Assembly (NCBI GenBank): GCA_013365365.1
Contig: JABVXU010000098.1
Span: 91,623 to 155,622, forward strand
Direction: 5' to 3'
Length of the DNA: 64,000 nt
Origin: Cruorifilaria tuberocauda
Taxonomy: Eukaryota > Nematoda > Chromadorea > Rhabditida > Onchocercidae
Below are positions 1-12,620 of this stretch, piece by piece. Each line of letters starts with the position of its first letter. The stretch's first letter is position 1. The notes under the pieces are model-generated. The model was given only the letters and a program-made list of their open reading frames with translations. It did not search any database and was not told the origin of the DNA. The translations under genes were made by a program, and so were the position numbers.

Positions 1-1130
1 TTAATTAATTTGTAAACTGCTAACTCAGTCTTTTGAATTTATCCAAAGCTAAATTTGGTGGTAACACTCTCTGTTAGATTATTGTTTAGGAAATTCGATA
101 TCCAATTCAACATGAACGTAAATTCCAGATTTCGTTTTTTTTTTTCTTTTTAATAAATTTTTAGATATAACTTTGTTATAATATTCAGAACGATTATATT
201 ACTTAACACTTTTATGTTGTTTTATTCGTTTATCGAAACATTATAAAAAGTAATATTACAAAATTCACAACTTTAAACAATATCAATGGCGATTAATTAA
301 GTATTCATCTCATACTTTCAAATTACACAATGATTGTGAAAGTTGGCAAAATGCTCATCAATTCAGAGTGAAGAAACTGCGCCATTTAACCCACTTTACA
401 AGTCCAATCGCAATAGAACTTCTGATTGATTATTATCGTACAAAACGGAAGCCGTCAATTTAATTTTAACAATAATTCTTATAGAATTGTTTAAATGGAT
501 GAATATAAAACTTGTCAAATTTTGTCGTAATTTAATTATAAGTTAAAGTTTTATTGATATGATACTATTCCATTAAAGCTAGAAATCAAAAGCATGAAAA
601 TATAATAGTATAAATATATTATAATCAGACGATGTCCTATTTGTTTTTTCTATTGTTATCAAGTAAATACAAACTATAAAAAATCATTTTGATATTACTG
701 TTTGGAGATTTGCATTCACACATGGTTGTCGATCAACTCTTTACAGAATTACTATTTTTCAGTATCATTAAAATGTGCCTTGTTCTTTCCTTCCTTTTAA
801 ATAAACAGTTCATAATTCATAATCCATCAACCAATTAACCCTTTAACTAAACTTTTTAAATTTCAACTCTGTGGTCACTTACATAAAGCTATAGATATCC
901 ACATTATTAGTATCCACCACTTCATCGACTTGGACAGTCAATGACAGCAATTTTTTTTAATTCTTAAATTTTAAGAAATTTTAAGAAAGATAGCCCACAA
1001 TTATTAGAAAAAAAAATTGTGGACTATCTTTTTTAAATCTTATTTATATATGGATTTCAATCATTTTGAAATATTATGAAAATCTCTCAGACGCCATATT
1101 TTAATGTTATCATTTCAAATAATTAATTAA
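1..1130. other. AT-rich non-coding DNA upstream of the first gene
   Basis: No reading frame with a recognisable product is visible on either strand. The stretch is strongly AT-rich, with poly-T and poly-A runs. The one structured element is the inverted repeat listed at 979-1038. The 5' part probably holds the promoter of the cysteine-rich gene that starts at 1144, but no core promoter motif can be identified by eye. Confidence 0.6.
979..1038. repeat. Imperfect inverted repeat (hairpin)
   Basis: A left arm of about 24 bases (979-1002) is nearly the reverse complement of a right arm (1015-1038). The core GATAGCCCACAATT pairs with AATTGTGGACTATC with one mismatch. The loop is a short A-rich run. 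It lies about 100 bases upstream of the acceptor of the next gene. It could be the remnant of a small inverted-repeat element or a transcribed stem-loop; the sequence does not tell which. Confidence 0.7.
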
Positions 1131-1136
1131 TTTCAG
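1131..1136 (+). promoter_or_regulatory. Putative spliced-leader acceptor before the cysteine-rich gene
   Basis: A 'tttcag' acceptor sits seven bases before the ATG at 1144 with no plausible coding exon upstream. This is the usual arrangement of a nematode trans-splice site. That it is used for trans-splicing is inferred; a non-coding first exon is the alternative. Confidence 0.5.
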
Positions 1137-1143
1137 AGTGAAG

Positions 1144-3316
1144 ATGCTTCCATTTCTCATACTATTAGCATACATTGTGAATGATACCTTTGGAACGCTT
1201 TGTCCACCCATATTTGGCCAATTTGAATGCCCACTGAATTTAACTTGTATAACTGATGAGTGTTACTCTGATAATAATATAATAGCGCCATATGATTGTA
1301 AAGAAGTAAAATGCAATGCTAATTTCAGATGCTATAAGGCAATTTTTTTCAATTCATTCTTCCAATTTTTCATTTATATCAAAACTTTACTAAATGAATG
1401 GTTAATTGATAATAGAGAATTTTCAGGCATAAAATCCTCTCAAAAGTATCATGCTCCTCTTTTTTCCTTTTGAATTACAACTGTATTTGATAACAGGGAC
1501 GATGTTATCCAACAGCCGGTTTACCTTGTGATCGAAACACAGAATTATCCGAACATCAGTTCAAATCCATTACTTCGAATTGTGGCCTAAAAGGGAAGTG
1601 TATCAATGGTCGATGTGTCGAAGATAGTAAGTTGTTTATTTGAAACAATCACAGTGATAAAGGTATTTGAAATTAGAACTTTGTAACTTTCTATTTTTAC
1701 TTTAGTGTAATGATAGTTTTCATTTGTGTCGTTCAGGAGTTATAAGTCATTTGACGACAACTACTTTTAATGACAAATGTCATAATTTAATATTTCTAAA
1801 TTCGAGTTCCTGTCCAAAATCAATTATCATTACTTTCAGTTGAAAAGAACTAAGCGAATAGCAGTGAACTCTGAATAAATAGTTCAATGAATTACTAAAT
1901 TCATTTATTAATATACAAATTAGTTGCATTATCAGATCATGATTATTCTTGAATTCTGTGTTATCATTCATTTCAGGATGTTTTGGAGTAGAATGTACCG
2001 AGAACGAATTATGTCAAGATGGGAAATGTCTGATAGTGAACAATACTTTCTGCATAACACATTTTGATTGTGGTCCAACATTCAAGTGCGTCCAGAATAA
2101 ATGCAAATCGTTCAGGAAGTCAATTTCATGCAACTGTGATCCCGGCGAAGTGTGTCAACACGATCGTTGTGTCGCAGATTCAAATATGTCTTTTCTGATT
2201 TAAATATGTCACTGGGTCTCAGATTCAAATATCATATTTGAACTACAGTAATTAATTAAATCAAAAGTAAATTAAGATAAAAACCAATCTTTAGTTTTTT
2301 TGAACATTTGTTTATATTGTAAATAGCGTTTCAATTTAGACGCCATAAAATTTGGGAGGAAAAACGATTTGTTATGAAATTGAGGAAGGGAAAACTGAAA
2401 GTGATGAAGATATGATTTTCATATCTGTTTTTCTTAAATTCGAATTCAAATTCAAGTTTGAATTTCAAAGAAGTATTTAATTTTTTCAGGTTGTGCACAC
2501 GTAAGCTGTGAAACCGGTTCATTTTGCTTAAAGAGTACATGTCAAACAGCTATCGGTCAAAATTGCACGTCTAGGCCATGCCAAGGAAGTACGATTACTT
2601 AATTGCTTATTCAATTAGCCAAAACCCTTAAAATACTATTTATCGGTTTCAAAAAAGAAAATGGAAATATTACTTTTCGATCCAAAATTTATATTGTAAA
2701 TAGCAAAAGTGTGTAGGGAAACAAGGCAATTACTCAAATTAAAAATAAAATAGGTAATAAGACAAAGTGGTGATTTCTCAAATGAATGTAGAACTCTCAA
2801 AAAACGCATATTACTATTAATGAATATAGAATTTGTAAAATGAGGATATCAGGTATAAGGTGTGTGTGAAGTACATCTCACTTCCGAAGTTATTGTAGAT
2901 ACAGTTTGTGTGGAGGGACGATGCATTTTGGATCCCTGCACAAATCGTTGTCCACCGGATCACACCTGTCGAGAGGGCCAATGTAGGCATCTTCAAGGAC
3001 TATTGTGTTATGGAGAATGTCCTAGACCATATGTTTGCATCAATGGACGCTGCACGAGAAATGGTAATAATGATATTAGATGTTAAAAATTATGTTAGTA
3101 ATAATGAGATAGAGGAAATTTGTGATGTCTTGCGATATTTCAGAATGCTTCGAGAAAAGCTGTCAACCTGGCGAGGTGTGCCAATCTGGCCTTTGCATCA
3201 AAGTGGAAGGACGATTGTGTAGTTTGGCGATACGTGATTGTGCTGAAGAATTTGAATGTATTGGAGGTAGTTGTCATGATCTGTTACTAGCAAAAGACAA
3301 TATTACTTTATCATAA
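1144..3316 (+). CDS. Secreted cysteine-rich repeat protein, six exons
   Basis: Exons: 1144-1338, 1497-1626, 1977 to about 2165-2203, 2490-2588, 2860-3063, 3144-3316. The protein starts with a signal peptide (MLPFLILLAYIVNDTFG) and is then a run of short cysteine-rich units, such as PGEVCQHDRC, GSFCLKSTC, DHTCREGQC and PGEVCQSGLC. These resemble EB-type modules of secreted nematode proteins. Most internal exon borders are phase 1, so the array looks built by exon duplication. The first intron starts with GC instead of GT, and this join continues the cysteine pattern (CYK|GRCYP). The join after the third exon is unclear: the reading frame runs into a stop at 2203, and the only phase-1 GT, at 2166, is weak and would drop a Cys. 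The gene may therefore have a short isoform or be partly damaged. No function can be assigned; secretion is inferred from the signal peptide. Confidence 0.7.
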
Positions 3317-3353
3317 CTATGACCAACTTATCATAACTATTTATCATAACTTA
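3308..3353 (+). repeat. Three tandem copies of TTATCATAACTAT
   Basis: The 13-base unit occurs at 3308 and 3328, and again, shortened, at 3341. The first copy contains the stop codon of the cysteine-rich gene, so the array forms the start of its 3' UTR. Confidence 0.75.
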
Positions 3354-3446
3354 AACTTGTTGATGTGTTAAGATGATCTAATTTCCAGTGAATACAGAAA
3401 TTTAAAATGAATACTAACAATAACATGTAGGATTCAAACTTTATAC

Positions 3447-3452
3447 AATAAA
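3447..3452 (+). terminator. Poly(A) signal AATAAA of the cysteine-rich gene
   Basis: A canonical hexamer lies 131 bases after the stop at 3316. It sits just before the end of the convergent minus-strand CUB gene, so the two transcripts probably finish very close together. Confidence 0.5.
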
Positions 3453-3617
3453 CGAGCTGTGTCTAACAATATATTCAGTAATGCGCAAGAAGTATCATTC
3501 CAAAAAGAGTTGTACTTCCATTATTGCCGCCAACTGCTTGGTAGTTATCAGATAGATCTAAGACACGCTGATAGGCGTTTCTCGTACTAGACCCTATATT
3601 CCAAGAGTTCTTGCAAA

Positions 3618-6600
3618 TCATGAAGTTCGTCTGTAAACGAATACCAAAGGCAGTAGAATAGCTGGCCATGTTTTTGATAACCTTACAAACGAACACCCAC
3701 TGGCGGTCACTTTCACACGGTTGATTTGTGATACCTCTGAAACATTCGTGACTATAAATCAATGTGAAATTCGCTCCATACTTACGATATCTATATGTGA
3801 GGATATTTAAATAGTAAGTAACGCATTACTCGAACACTATTCATAGAGTTTTGGGTAATCTGCCTTGAATATTAATCACTGATAGTCTTAATTTAACAAG
3901 TGCTTGCTTTTCAACTGTGATTAGAAGTCTACAGATATTAACTGCACAATTCATTTTGCAAATAATTTATGGATTAATTGTTGAACTTCGTTGCATCTCA
4001 GAAGTATCTTCAACTTCAAACACAGAATTTAGCAGAATAGTGTGTAACACAGCAGCTCCCAAACCTCCTATTATCATCATTTTTATCAGCAATTACGTCA
4101 TACTTTCCCTCCTGCAATCTGCATATCACTTCTGTCATTCATTTAATTCAAAACGAGACGGTGTAATAAGAATACTTAAAGAATGCTTTTTTCAATTACG
4201 TAGTTTGATCAAAGACATACGTTCTGTGATAAATTGATAATGAGCATAAAAGCCAGTGGCATCAAAAATATCATTAGAGCGAAACAACATCCGGAAATAG
4301 TTCGATTCACTAACAATTGAATCTCTTGGACAAATCTGACCACAATAGCGACGATTAGTACGATCTTGAGTTTGGTAGTTGCTGAACAGCACATAATCAC
4401 TATGCGTACTGTCATCACATCTGAAACATGTATTAGTATTCGAGAATAATTGTTACTTCTATTTAAAAAAATATGAAAATCAGAGAGATAATAAAAATAA
4501 ATGATCGAAGACTTACGTAGTTAATCCTTCCACATCAAAATATTCAAAATGTATGGCAACAACTTGTTTCTCAGTTCCATGAAATATATAATGGCAATCA
4601 ATATTGCGAGGATAATATCCGGGGTGATTAGGAGAGAAAATATCACCTGAGCTGCGTCGAGATGAATTAAACTCATAATGACAAGCTGAAATGCAAACAA
4701 CTGTTGTATTTCACACTCTATGTAATTAATTTCATGGTTTTATGTTAAAATAGTGGAATCGAGATTTTTCAAGATCATCTGTAACCGAAACAAAACTATC
4801 CTAATAATTGTATTGTGAAAAGCTTGATGTTGCAGTAGATGACTTGTGAAATGATACTTTAGCTAAGCTATCCCTATTTAAACCGCTTCGTATATCAAAA
4901 TACTGATTTTTACTTCTAATGAAATGTTCAGGTTGAACAGGAAATAACATAACAGGCATGAAATACGAAATTGACAAAAATAAAAAATTGCTAAAATTAT
5001 ATTGAGAAGGGGAAATAATTTAATGATGAAAACAAAACTCACTCAAATCATTTCTGATTTCGGCATCCATTTCTGATAGTCCTAAATCAGATCGAAACTG
5101 ATATTTTAGTACAAATCCAAATTTTTTAGCATTAGTCATCATTTGTCTTGTTGCTCGGGTGGATCGAACAATATAATCCAAAGTTAATAGATTTTTGGTG
5201 GACATTAATCGCGGCGGTGTTTCATTACCACAGAAGTCCTCGATCCGAGACATGCGAGTACCAATCAGTACATGAGCTGATAAGTGATCGCTTTCATCAC
5301 ATCTTCAAACTATTGTTCAATAATTATCGATTCAAATAACCTCATATCAACATCAATAATCTACTATTATTTCAAATGTATCCCGTTTCGAATTACAGCT
5401 TTTTTGAGGACCGCTCACCGAATGGTTTACCCAATGATACAAAGTGATAATTAAAAACAGAATTAATGTTTATAAAGCATGATAATTCCGCTTTAGCAAA
5501 TAAATTAGTATTATTCTTTGAACTTAAATGTACAACTGTGGGCAGGAGAATTTATAATTCATTTACATATTTTTAAATTACAAGGATTAGAAGACATTGG
5601 AAAACAGGAAGTACCAAATATTCTTACCGTCACTAACTCACCTATTGGTTATATTATTCAAATTGGGCATCCGCGCATACAAATTAAAATAGAGGAACGT
5701 AATTTGAACTTTTTCGGTACCACCACCCATAAATATAAATTGACATTTGAATGGATCGTCCCTATCCACGTACTGTGTTGAATTAAGAATACCTGAGATA
5801 CTACCTGACAAAAGTGAATCGTTATCAACTACTGAGGGTGAAATGATCCTTACTGGGCAACGTTCTCCTGAAATAATTTACTGCTCTATGATAAAATTTA
5901 TTGGTATATTTTAATTCATAATGGATTTAAAAAAGGATGAAATAAAGAAAAAGATGAAATAATTTTAAAGGAATTACTTTAAACTTACCATTACGCCCAA
6001 ATATCGCCATAAATAATGTAAGGAAAAAAGCAATAAACTTCTTACAATCTATTTTCATCTTTTAACTCGCTAAAATAGCTCTTATGAGGCCTAAAAACAT
6101 TCGTAGAAGAAAAGGCTATAGATGGAGAAAGGGAGAGAGAGAGGGAGAGAGAAAAATAATCAATGAATTCCAAAATTGAAAGATGGAATGGATAAGGAGA
6201 AGGATTAATGCAAACTAACTCACTTGAACCGATTTCATCACTTTGAACATCGATGATAGCTGAAGAAAACATAGAAGGATGAGAGGAAAACAAGGACAAT
6301 GATGAATAAGCCAAATATGGAATGTTATCATTGGCCAGCTGATTGTTGCTTTCATTAAGCATTGTCTCGGATAAATATTTGAATGAAATATGAAAACCAC
6401 GAGCCTGAAAGAGTTACTTTTTCTATAAGATCGCAAATGATCTTTTATTTTTTATACCCTTCTACTTTTTATATTGCAAGTTACAATACAATAGAGTTTC
6501 TGCTGAAAATATGATTAGGCAATTTTTGTTTCGTAAATAATTCATTCAAATTTTCCAGAGTAAACTGAAGTGAATTTGAATGACAGCAAAAATGAATTCC

Positions 6601-8959
6601 CTCTGCCATATGATTGAATTCAATAATTCAGAGTATAACTACAGGCTTTTAGAAATGCTTTCTTTAATTTGTTTGGAAAAAGCATTTGCTTTCGCTCTTT
6701 CAAAAATCGAAGTGTGTCATTTTTTTTAATTTTGCTAATATATTAAAATTCTTTATTCTTCTTTATTTTAATCATTATAATCAGACTATTATTTATTACA
6801 TTTCTAGCATAATTTATTTACTTTATTTTCTGTTTTGATAAATCAGCTATATTATGAGAAAAGAGATTTGATTATATGAACGTAAGAAAAAACCACTTTA
6901 AGATCTTTCCAATTATTTTGGTAATTTAATTAGCATGCAAGAGGTAGAAGGGCAGAATGTTCATTTATTTAGTTATTTGAATATTATCCAATGCGTTATT
7001 AAATAACAATTAAGTAACAGACACAATTCAGTTACTGCATATTTTCGGAATCACTTCAGTACGGTTAGTTAAATAAATCGGAATTCTCTCTCCCTTTCTC
7101 TTTCTTTTTCTAAATGAACGATGAAATTTTTGTTTCCTAATCATGTGTACTATTAATCACTATCTTTAAAATTTTTATCCGGCAACAAATCCCCTTTTTG
7201 CATGATTAACATAACCAAATACTCTTATCAGTGCCATCTTCCTCCCCAACAAACTCTTCCATCCATCTTTTAATCGTAAATCCTTATCAGTAAATTTATG
7301 TTTTAAAAATCTCCAAATATTCTAATACAATGCTGCAAAATGAAACTTCAAGAACAATAGTAGTACTTTTGATTAAAAAAGATACTCAAACATTTAACTA
7401 AATTTTACGAAGTATAATAAATTATTGAAATATCAATAATCATATTATCAATAAATTATCAATATTTTTCCAACAAAATGATAACATGAATGACAGAGTG
7501 ATTATTTCCCAAAACTCTCAGAGAACATAAATACTAACATGCATAATTGACTCACTTTTACTACGTTGTTGTTACCACCATGAAATTCAATGATATATCC
7601 ACGCTTCGTTTGAATTTGATATGGTGGAATTGAATCGTAACAGAGTTTTTCAAGATGAATCTTAATATTTTTAATACTGATTTCTTTAAAATGTTTGGGA
7701 ATTCCGAAATTTTCACAAAATAATAGACAGAGATAAGAGTACCTCTCTTCCTCTCTCATTTTCTCTCTCTCTCTTTTTCTCCCTTTTGTTTCATTTTTTT
7801 CAAAACTTTTACTAAAACGATTTTAATTAGCATACATTTTTATATCAGGAAAGATTTCACTGATAAAAAATGCTTGAAATTTTAGGAAGGAATGAAAGAT
7901 TGCTTTACCTTTGGATGCATTTGATAGATGTTAATGAAGTCTTCATAGCAAGTATGTCTTAAATTGAGATATTCTAAGGAAATTATCAAATTGAAATGTG
8001 GACGAGATGCCAAATAGTAAGTACAATTAGCAGAGGTAGGATAAAAATATGGATAATTAGGTGAGAATAAATTACCGGCTAAGGTATCAACACGAAAACG
8101 ACATGGTTCTATTTCAATGGCATCCGAAAGGAATCGTTCTGAAAGTGAACACAAATGAACTAATTGGAAGTCAAGACAGACCGCTTCTAATTTAATCCTC
8201 CTCTCAATTTTTGCTACCTACAAGATTAATGAGTAGAAAGAATAGGGTTACCTTTAGGAATAAAATTGTAAATACCATGGAAACCCTTGGAGGTACCAGA
8301 TAACTGCACATGAAATATGAGATATCTCGTATGAGAATAGAATGTTTGTCCAACTTCAATCTTAAAAAGATGTAACTTATCGGAGGATATCATACTAATG
8401 AAGTAATGTATATTCAAGGAACATTACCTCTCGGGCACAGAATTCATCGCTATAAGCGGTTGTTTCATCGATCAGTCCATCCGGTGTACCATCAAATAAT
8501 CTTAAATAATCATTACATCTAAATTGCTGCAGTGCAAAAATGAGTTCTTTTATTAATCACTTACCGATCAATTCGTGGTGAAAAATGGAAATAATCAAAG
8601 GTCACTTCAATGATATATCCATTAGGAGCTATAAATTTATATAAGAAGCATAAAAATGGATTTTGGAGTTGTGATGATGGAGATGATGATAAGAATAATA
8701 ATGGAGTTTTAGGAAAATCTGGTGATTGGAAAGTGCCAGTGGAATTAAATTGAACACAACGGCAACTAGCCATTGAGGTGTTTGTTAGATGGATCAAAAA
8801 TGACAAATACAGATATGGTATCAGGAATGGAATATGATAAATAGCAAGTCTACCGGACGATGGAATCAATGTAAGACCAATATTGATCAAATAATGGCCA
8901 TAAACCTGTATGTTTCGCACCATTTGGTATAATTCTAATTTGAGAATTTCAGCTTTCAT
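3618..8959 (-). CDS. sol-1: SOL-1-like protein with four CUB domains
   Basis: Exons in transcript order: 8959-8565, 8518-8428, 8360-8252, 8138-7909, 7660-7556, 6404-6224, 5867-5642, 5302-5043, 4685-4517, 4420-4221, 3736-3618. They sum to 694 codons plus stop. After a hydrophobic N-terminal stretch ([16 protein letters not shown]) come four CUB-type units: one opening [12 protein letters not shown], one [18 protein letters not shown], a divergent one beginning CPVRIISPS, and the best conserved one ([15 protein letters not shown], then [14 protein letters not shown] and YCG). The fourth unit and the four-CUB layout match SOL-1 ('suppressor of lurcher'), which helps AMPA-type glutamate receptors gate at C. 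elegans synapses. The last exon, read in the phase set by its donor and acceptor, ends in a hydrophobic [12 protein letters not shown] and a short basic tail. Another frame of that exon stays open to 3475, so the C-terminus is uncertain. The start codon lies two bases after a 'gcag' acceptor. Confidence 0.8.
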
Positions 8960-9272
8960 AGCTGCAATGAAGACAACAAGATGACCATTTTATAAATCAA
9001 CGAAACACGGTAATAACTCAGTTTTGTATCTTATCTTTCTTACTACTGTAAACAGATGTTTGCACATTTGCATGACCTCATGACCAAATGTGCCTTTTAC
9101 CTTTCCTCTTCTTTAAGCCTACTTGACAGTCAGTAAACAGAGGTAAGGTGTGGTTGCTTAGAGATCCTAAACTGAGTTGCAAACTGGGGCTATTCGTGTA
9201 TGTATGTGTGTGGACACGGTGCTATTGCAACCGTTCCTATGTTTGTGTTCATGTGATGTGGCATAACTTAAG

Positions 9273-9309
9273 TATGTGTATGCGTGTGCATGTGCATGTG
9301 CATGTGTGA
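9273..9309. repeat. TG/CATG-rich simple repeat
   Basis: Runs of TGTG and GCATGT units follow one another, for example TGCATGTGCATGTGCATGTG. Alternating purine-pyrimidine microsatellite in non-coding DNA. Confidence 0.8.
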
Positions 9310-10805
9310 TAAAAGGCAGTGCAGTTTGAAGATGAGATAGGTTGGCCTAAGAAGAAAAGCACTCGTTCGTTTTGTAAAGGAAGATTCTAGCGAACTGGTC
9401 CTTTTCTTATTCTTAATTATCTTATGCAATAACGGGTCTTTAACTGATAGAAAGGATTAAGCATAGAAAGGCTTAGAATAGCATGAGAGATTATGCCTTA
9501 AAATTATCATTCTTCTCTCTCACAAGCCCCACAGTAACGTTTTGCCAATAAAAAAGAATAGATTGTAAATTCCTAGTGGATGCTAAGAGAAGGTGTCCCT
9601 CCACATTATTATTATCATCAGTGTCTTATTTACTTCAGTTTACATAGAGCTATCATTATCGTCATTATCGCTTATCACCGTTATCATATTACTATCATCA
9701 TTGTTATCAGTGTCGTTATCATTACCATTGTTTATCATTGCCATCATAATCATTACTCGTTATTGGTATAATTATCACATTAGTTGTTGGAAACGGAAGT
9801 ACCCGATGTCGAAGTAGTTTGCATGTTTTTATGAGATGAAAATATGCTACTAGTAAAATCCATTAGCATTTTATATTTTCAATGAATTCTTCCAAATCGA
9901 GTGAGAGTAAGTGAGAGTTCAATGTGCTAAAATGTGATAAGGAAGGATAATTTCCTCTTTCATCTCTCAAACTAATGATTAAAAAATTTAATTTAAACTT
10001 GCTCTCTCCTTTTGTTCCTTTTCATTTCGTTCATGGACGTCTAGATCGATTTATCGCATTCAGCAGCTACGTATTGAAATTGATGACGTGATGGAGAATA
10101 TTCGTATTTGATTGTAACTTTCATTCTTGCTATCTCTTTCCCCACATTCTTAATTGAGGATAGAAGAAGAGAATTTGATTAGTTAGCAATCCATTCCGTC
10201 AATTCCACGGCAACATCCTTATACGTAATCCGTGTGATAAATTTACCGAATTTTGTATTTTGTTTTGGGAGACGCATTTCGAATCCCTGCTCTGATCATT
10301 CTGATAAGTTAAGTAGCATCAGTTAGTATTTAAATTATGATAACATTTTTCATCCTAAGTTGGCTTAAATAAAAGATTCAGGCAGACTTCATCGATTTTC
10401 TTGGTAATCAGTACTTAATTGCAATGGAAACTTGTATATGCTACACTATTAGCCATAGAATATTTTATGCAAGACCAGTTTCAGAATACGTAATTCCATT
10501 TATTTACTTTTAGGTCTCTTCATTTAGAGACAATAACTTAAAATCTCAGTAACATTAGATTTTAGAAAAAAATATCATAGCTGAACAGTGACGTACGTGG
10601 ACTGTATTCGATCAAAATTTTGTTTACAGAGTGTAAAATTGCTCGGATGCTTTTTTTTAAAGGGAATGAAGCAGAGGTAGAGGAATGAATGGACAATAGA
10701 TGCTGAGAAACATCAAGCTGCTTAATCCTGTCCCCTTGATATGTAAGGCTTTTTAGGCGCATTTGATAACGTCATGCTCTCTCTTTCTAACATATTTAAA
10801 TAACG

Positions 10806-10844
10806 TCTCTCTCTCTCTCTCTCTCTATACATATATATATATAT
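10806..10844. repeat. Compound (CT)n-(AT)n microsatellite
   Basis: About ten CT dinucleotides are followed directly by about eight AT dinucleotides. Likely polymorphic in length. Confidence 0.85.
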
Positions 10845-12432
10845 GTTGCTTACAAAACTTTAAAGCTCTCCCATATATTAATACAGGTGTGGAAGAAAAT
10901 TTAAAGTAGAGTGGGAAAATAGGCAGAATAAGACCTTACTGAGAGCCCTGTTCATTGGATGCAACGTGTAAGAAGGTCTCTTGTCTTAGGAATGGAAGAA
11001 GCAGGAACCATCTCACCACTCCATTTCTCTCTTCGTATGACGTGATGCTACAGCGCTGAATACAACGCAACGGTGAATTGCTCTCTTGGAATCAGAATCA
11101 CGTCTTTTCATTTGATCACGAATCATGAAATGTTTGTATATAACTTGCCTTGGGGAAAAATGCGTGCTTTTAGGATTATTTATTTTCTTGGAAATTTACT
11201 TTTAAAAATGCATCAGGTTCATGTGATCGTTTGGGTAATAACAGAATGAAAGGATTTGGTTTTTCTAGAAGGAATAAGTATGCAATTTGACCTCAAATTA
11301 TCTTTCCTAGGATTCCCAACACTTTTTTTGCAGAATTCTTCGGGGCGTCCTTTCACATCTTCTGCCGAGATTGATGATCATCAACAACTGACGAATTTTC
11401 GTCACGTGCGCATGCATTTGCAGCAACCTCCTTTTCGTGTTCTCGAACCTGCCCCTTTTGCAGGACTATCTTTTCTTGCGTGTTCATAATTTTTGTGACA
11501 TCAAGAAAGATCGATGAAGTAAGGTGGAGAAAGAGAGAGAGAGAGAGGAGAATGGAGATGGTACCAGCGATAGATAACAATGGCATGATTACGGTTAGCA
11601 TGAATGGCATGCTATGAATGAGACTCTACTTGCACTGTGCAAGTTCAGAAAGTCACGTTCCTTATATCACGAAAAAGAAGAGATGATCGAAGCAAATGGA
11701 TAATTTGCTAGAGTGAAATTAACGAAGATTGAGCATTGCGGTACCTCCGCATCAAAGTACTTCCAGTAGATAAAGGGATGGTTATGACTTGACGGCAATT
11801 TTTTACTCGCTAAAGCTTTTCCTCTTTTCTGCTAATTCTCTGCTGATAATGCTCCTGGTCACCTTTGCTGATAACCTCCTGGTCGGTGAAACCGTCAATC
11901 TCCGAGAGCTCTCTGCTCGGAGACATTGGTCGTCGCCTCTCCAGCATTCCTTCTCAAACACACAGATGAAGGGAAGGGAGGAGGGGTGCACGCGGTACAC
12001 GCACGGCACACATCAAGCATCCCTGCCATCGCACCGCATCCTTTGCGACAGGACGCGACGCCGCCCATATCGGGAGGAGGTTTCTGTCGTTGCTGTCACT
12101 GTCGCAAGCGATTCCGCTGTATAAGCTGTGGGTGGTTCAGAGTTTCCCCTCTCTTCACTCACTCTCTCCTGTCACTCCATGCAGGTCACTCTGCGCTTCC
12201 TCTCTCTCCCTTAGAGATAACTGGCCGTGCTGACAAGAGCGGCATCTCATTGATATATGTATGATATTGGACAAATGCACGTCATATGCCGCACTTCTCG
12301 TATATCACTTAACGTTTTCACTATCCCTTTAATTTAGCAACACTGCTACAAGGTGGAAGGTCACTTGCGCCTTAATCTTTCGTCTTTTCATCTCTTCATT
12401 TCTGCATCTATTTCCCTGTAGTAAATAAGCAT

Positions 12433-12620
12433 TGTACGTTGTATGCATGCACGTATTGTTTAATGGGTAGATTACTGCTCCATACGCAATACGCGCGCAT
12501 GCAAGTACATGCGATGCATGCGCGTGTGCGTAGACCTATGAGCACGTATGTATTTGGATGTACACGTACACGTGGATGTGTATATGTGAAGGCAAATGTG
12601 TGGGCGGATGAATGAATATA
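12433..12620. repeat. Alternating purine-pyrimidine stretch rich in GCATGC and CGCG
   Basis: About 190 bases of CG/CA/TG/TA steps, including ACGCGCGCATGC and GATGCATGCGCGTGTGCG. It is richer in GC and CpG than its surroundings. Such sequence can adopt Z-form DNA; no coding frame on either strand looks real. Confidence 0.55.

Noticed and set aside
2908..3222. Second plus-strand frame overlapping the cysteine-rich exons
   Set aside because: Shadow frame; the other frame keeps the cysteine pattern and correct phases.
9580..9817. Ile/Val/Ser-rich frames on the plus strand
   Set aside because: Low-complexity ATC/ATT repeat sequence; no splice context or domain.
10270..10300. T-loop-like TTCGAATCC
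   Set aside because: No matching T stem, anticodon arm or A box nearby.
11353..12264. Overlapping frames on both strands in the GC-richer stretch
   Set aside because: Open frames arise from fewer stop codons in GC-rich DNA; no motif or exon logic supports any of them.
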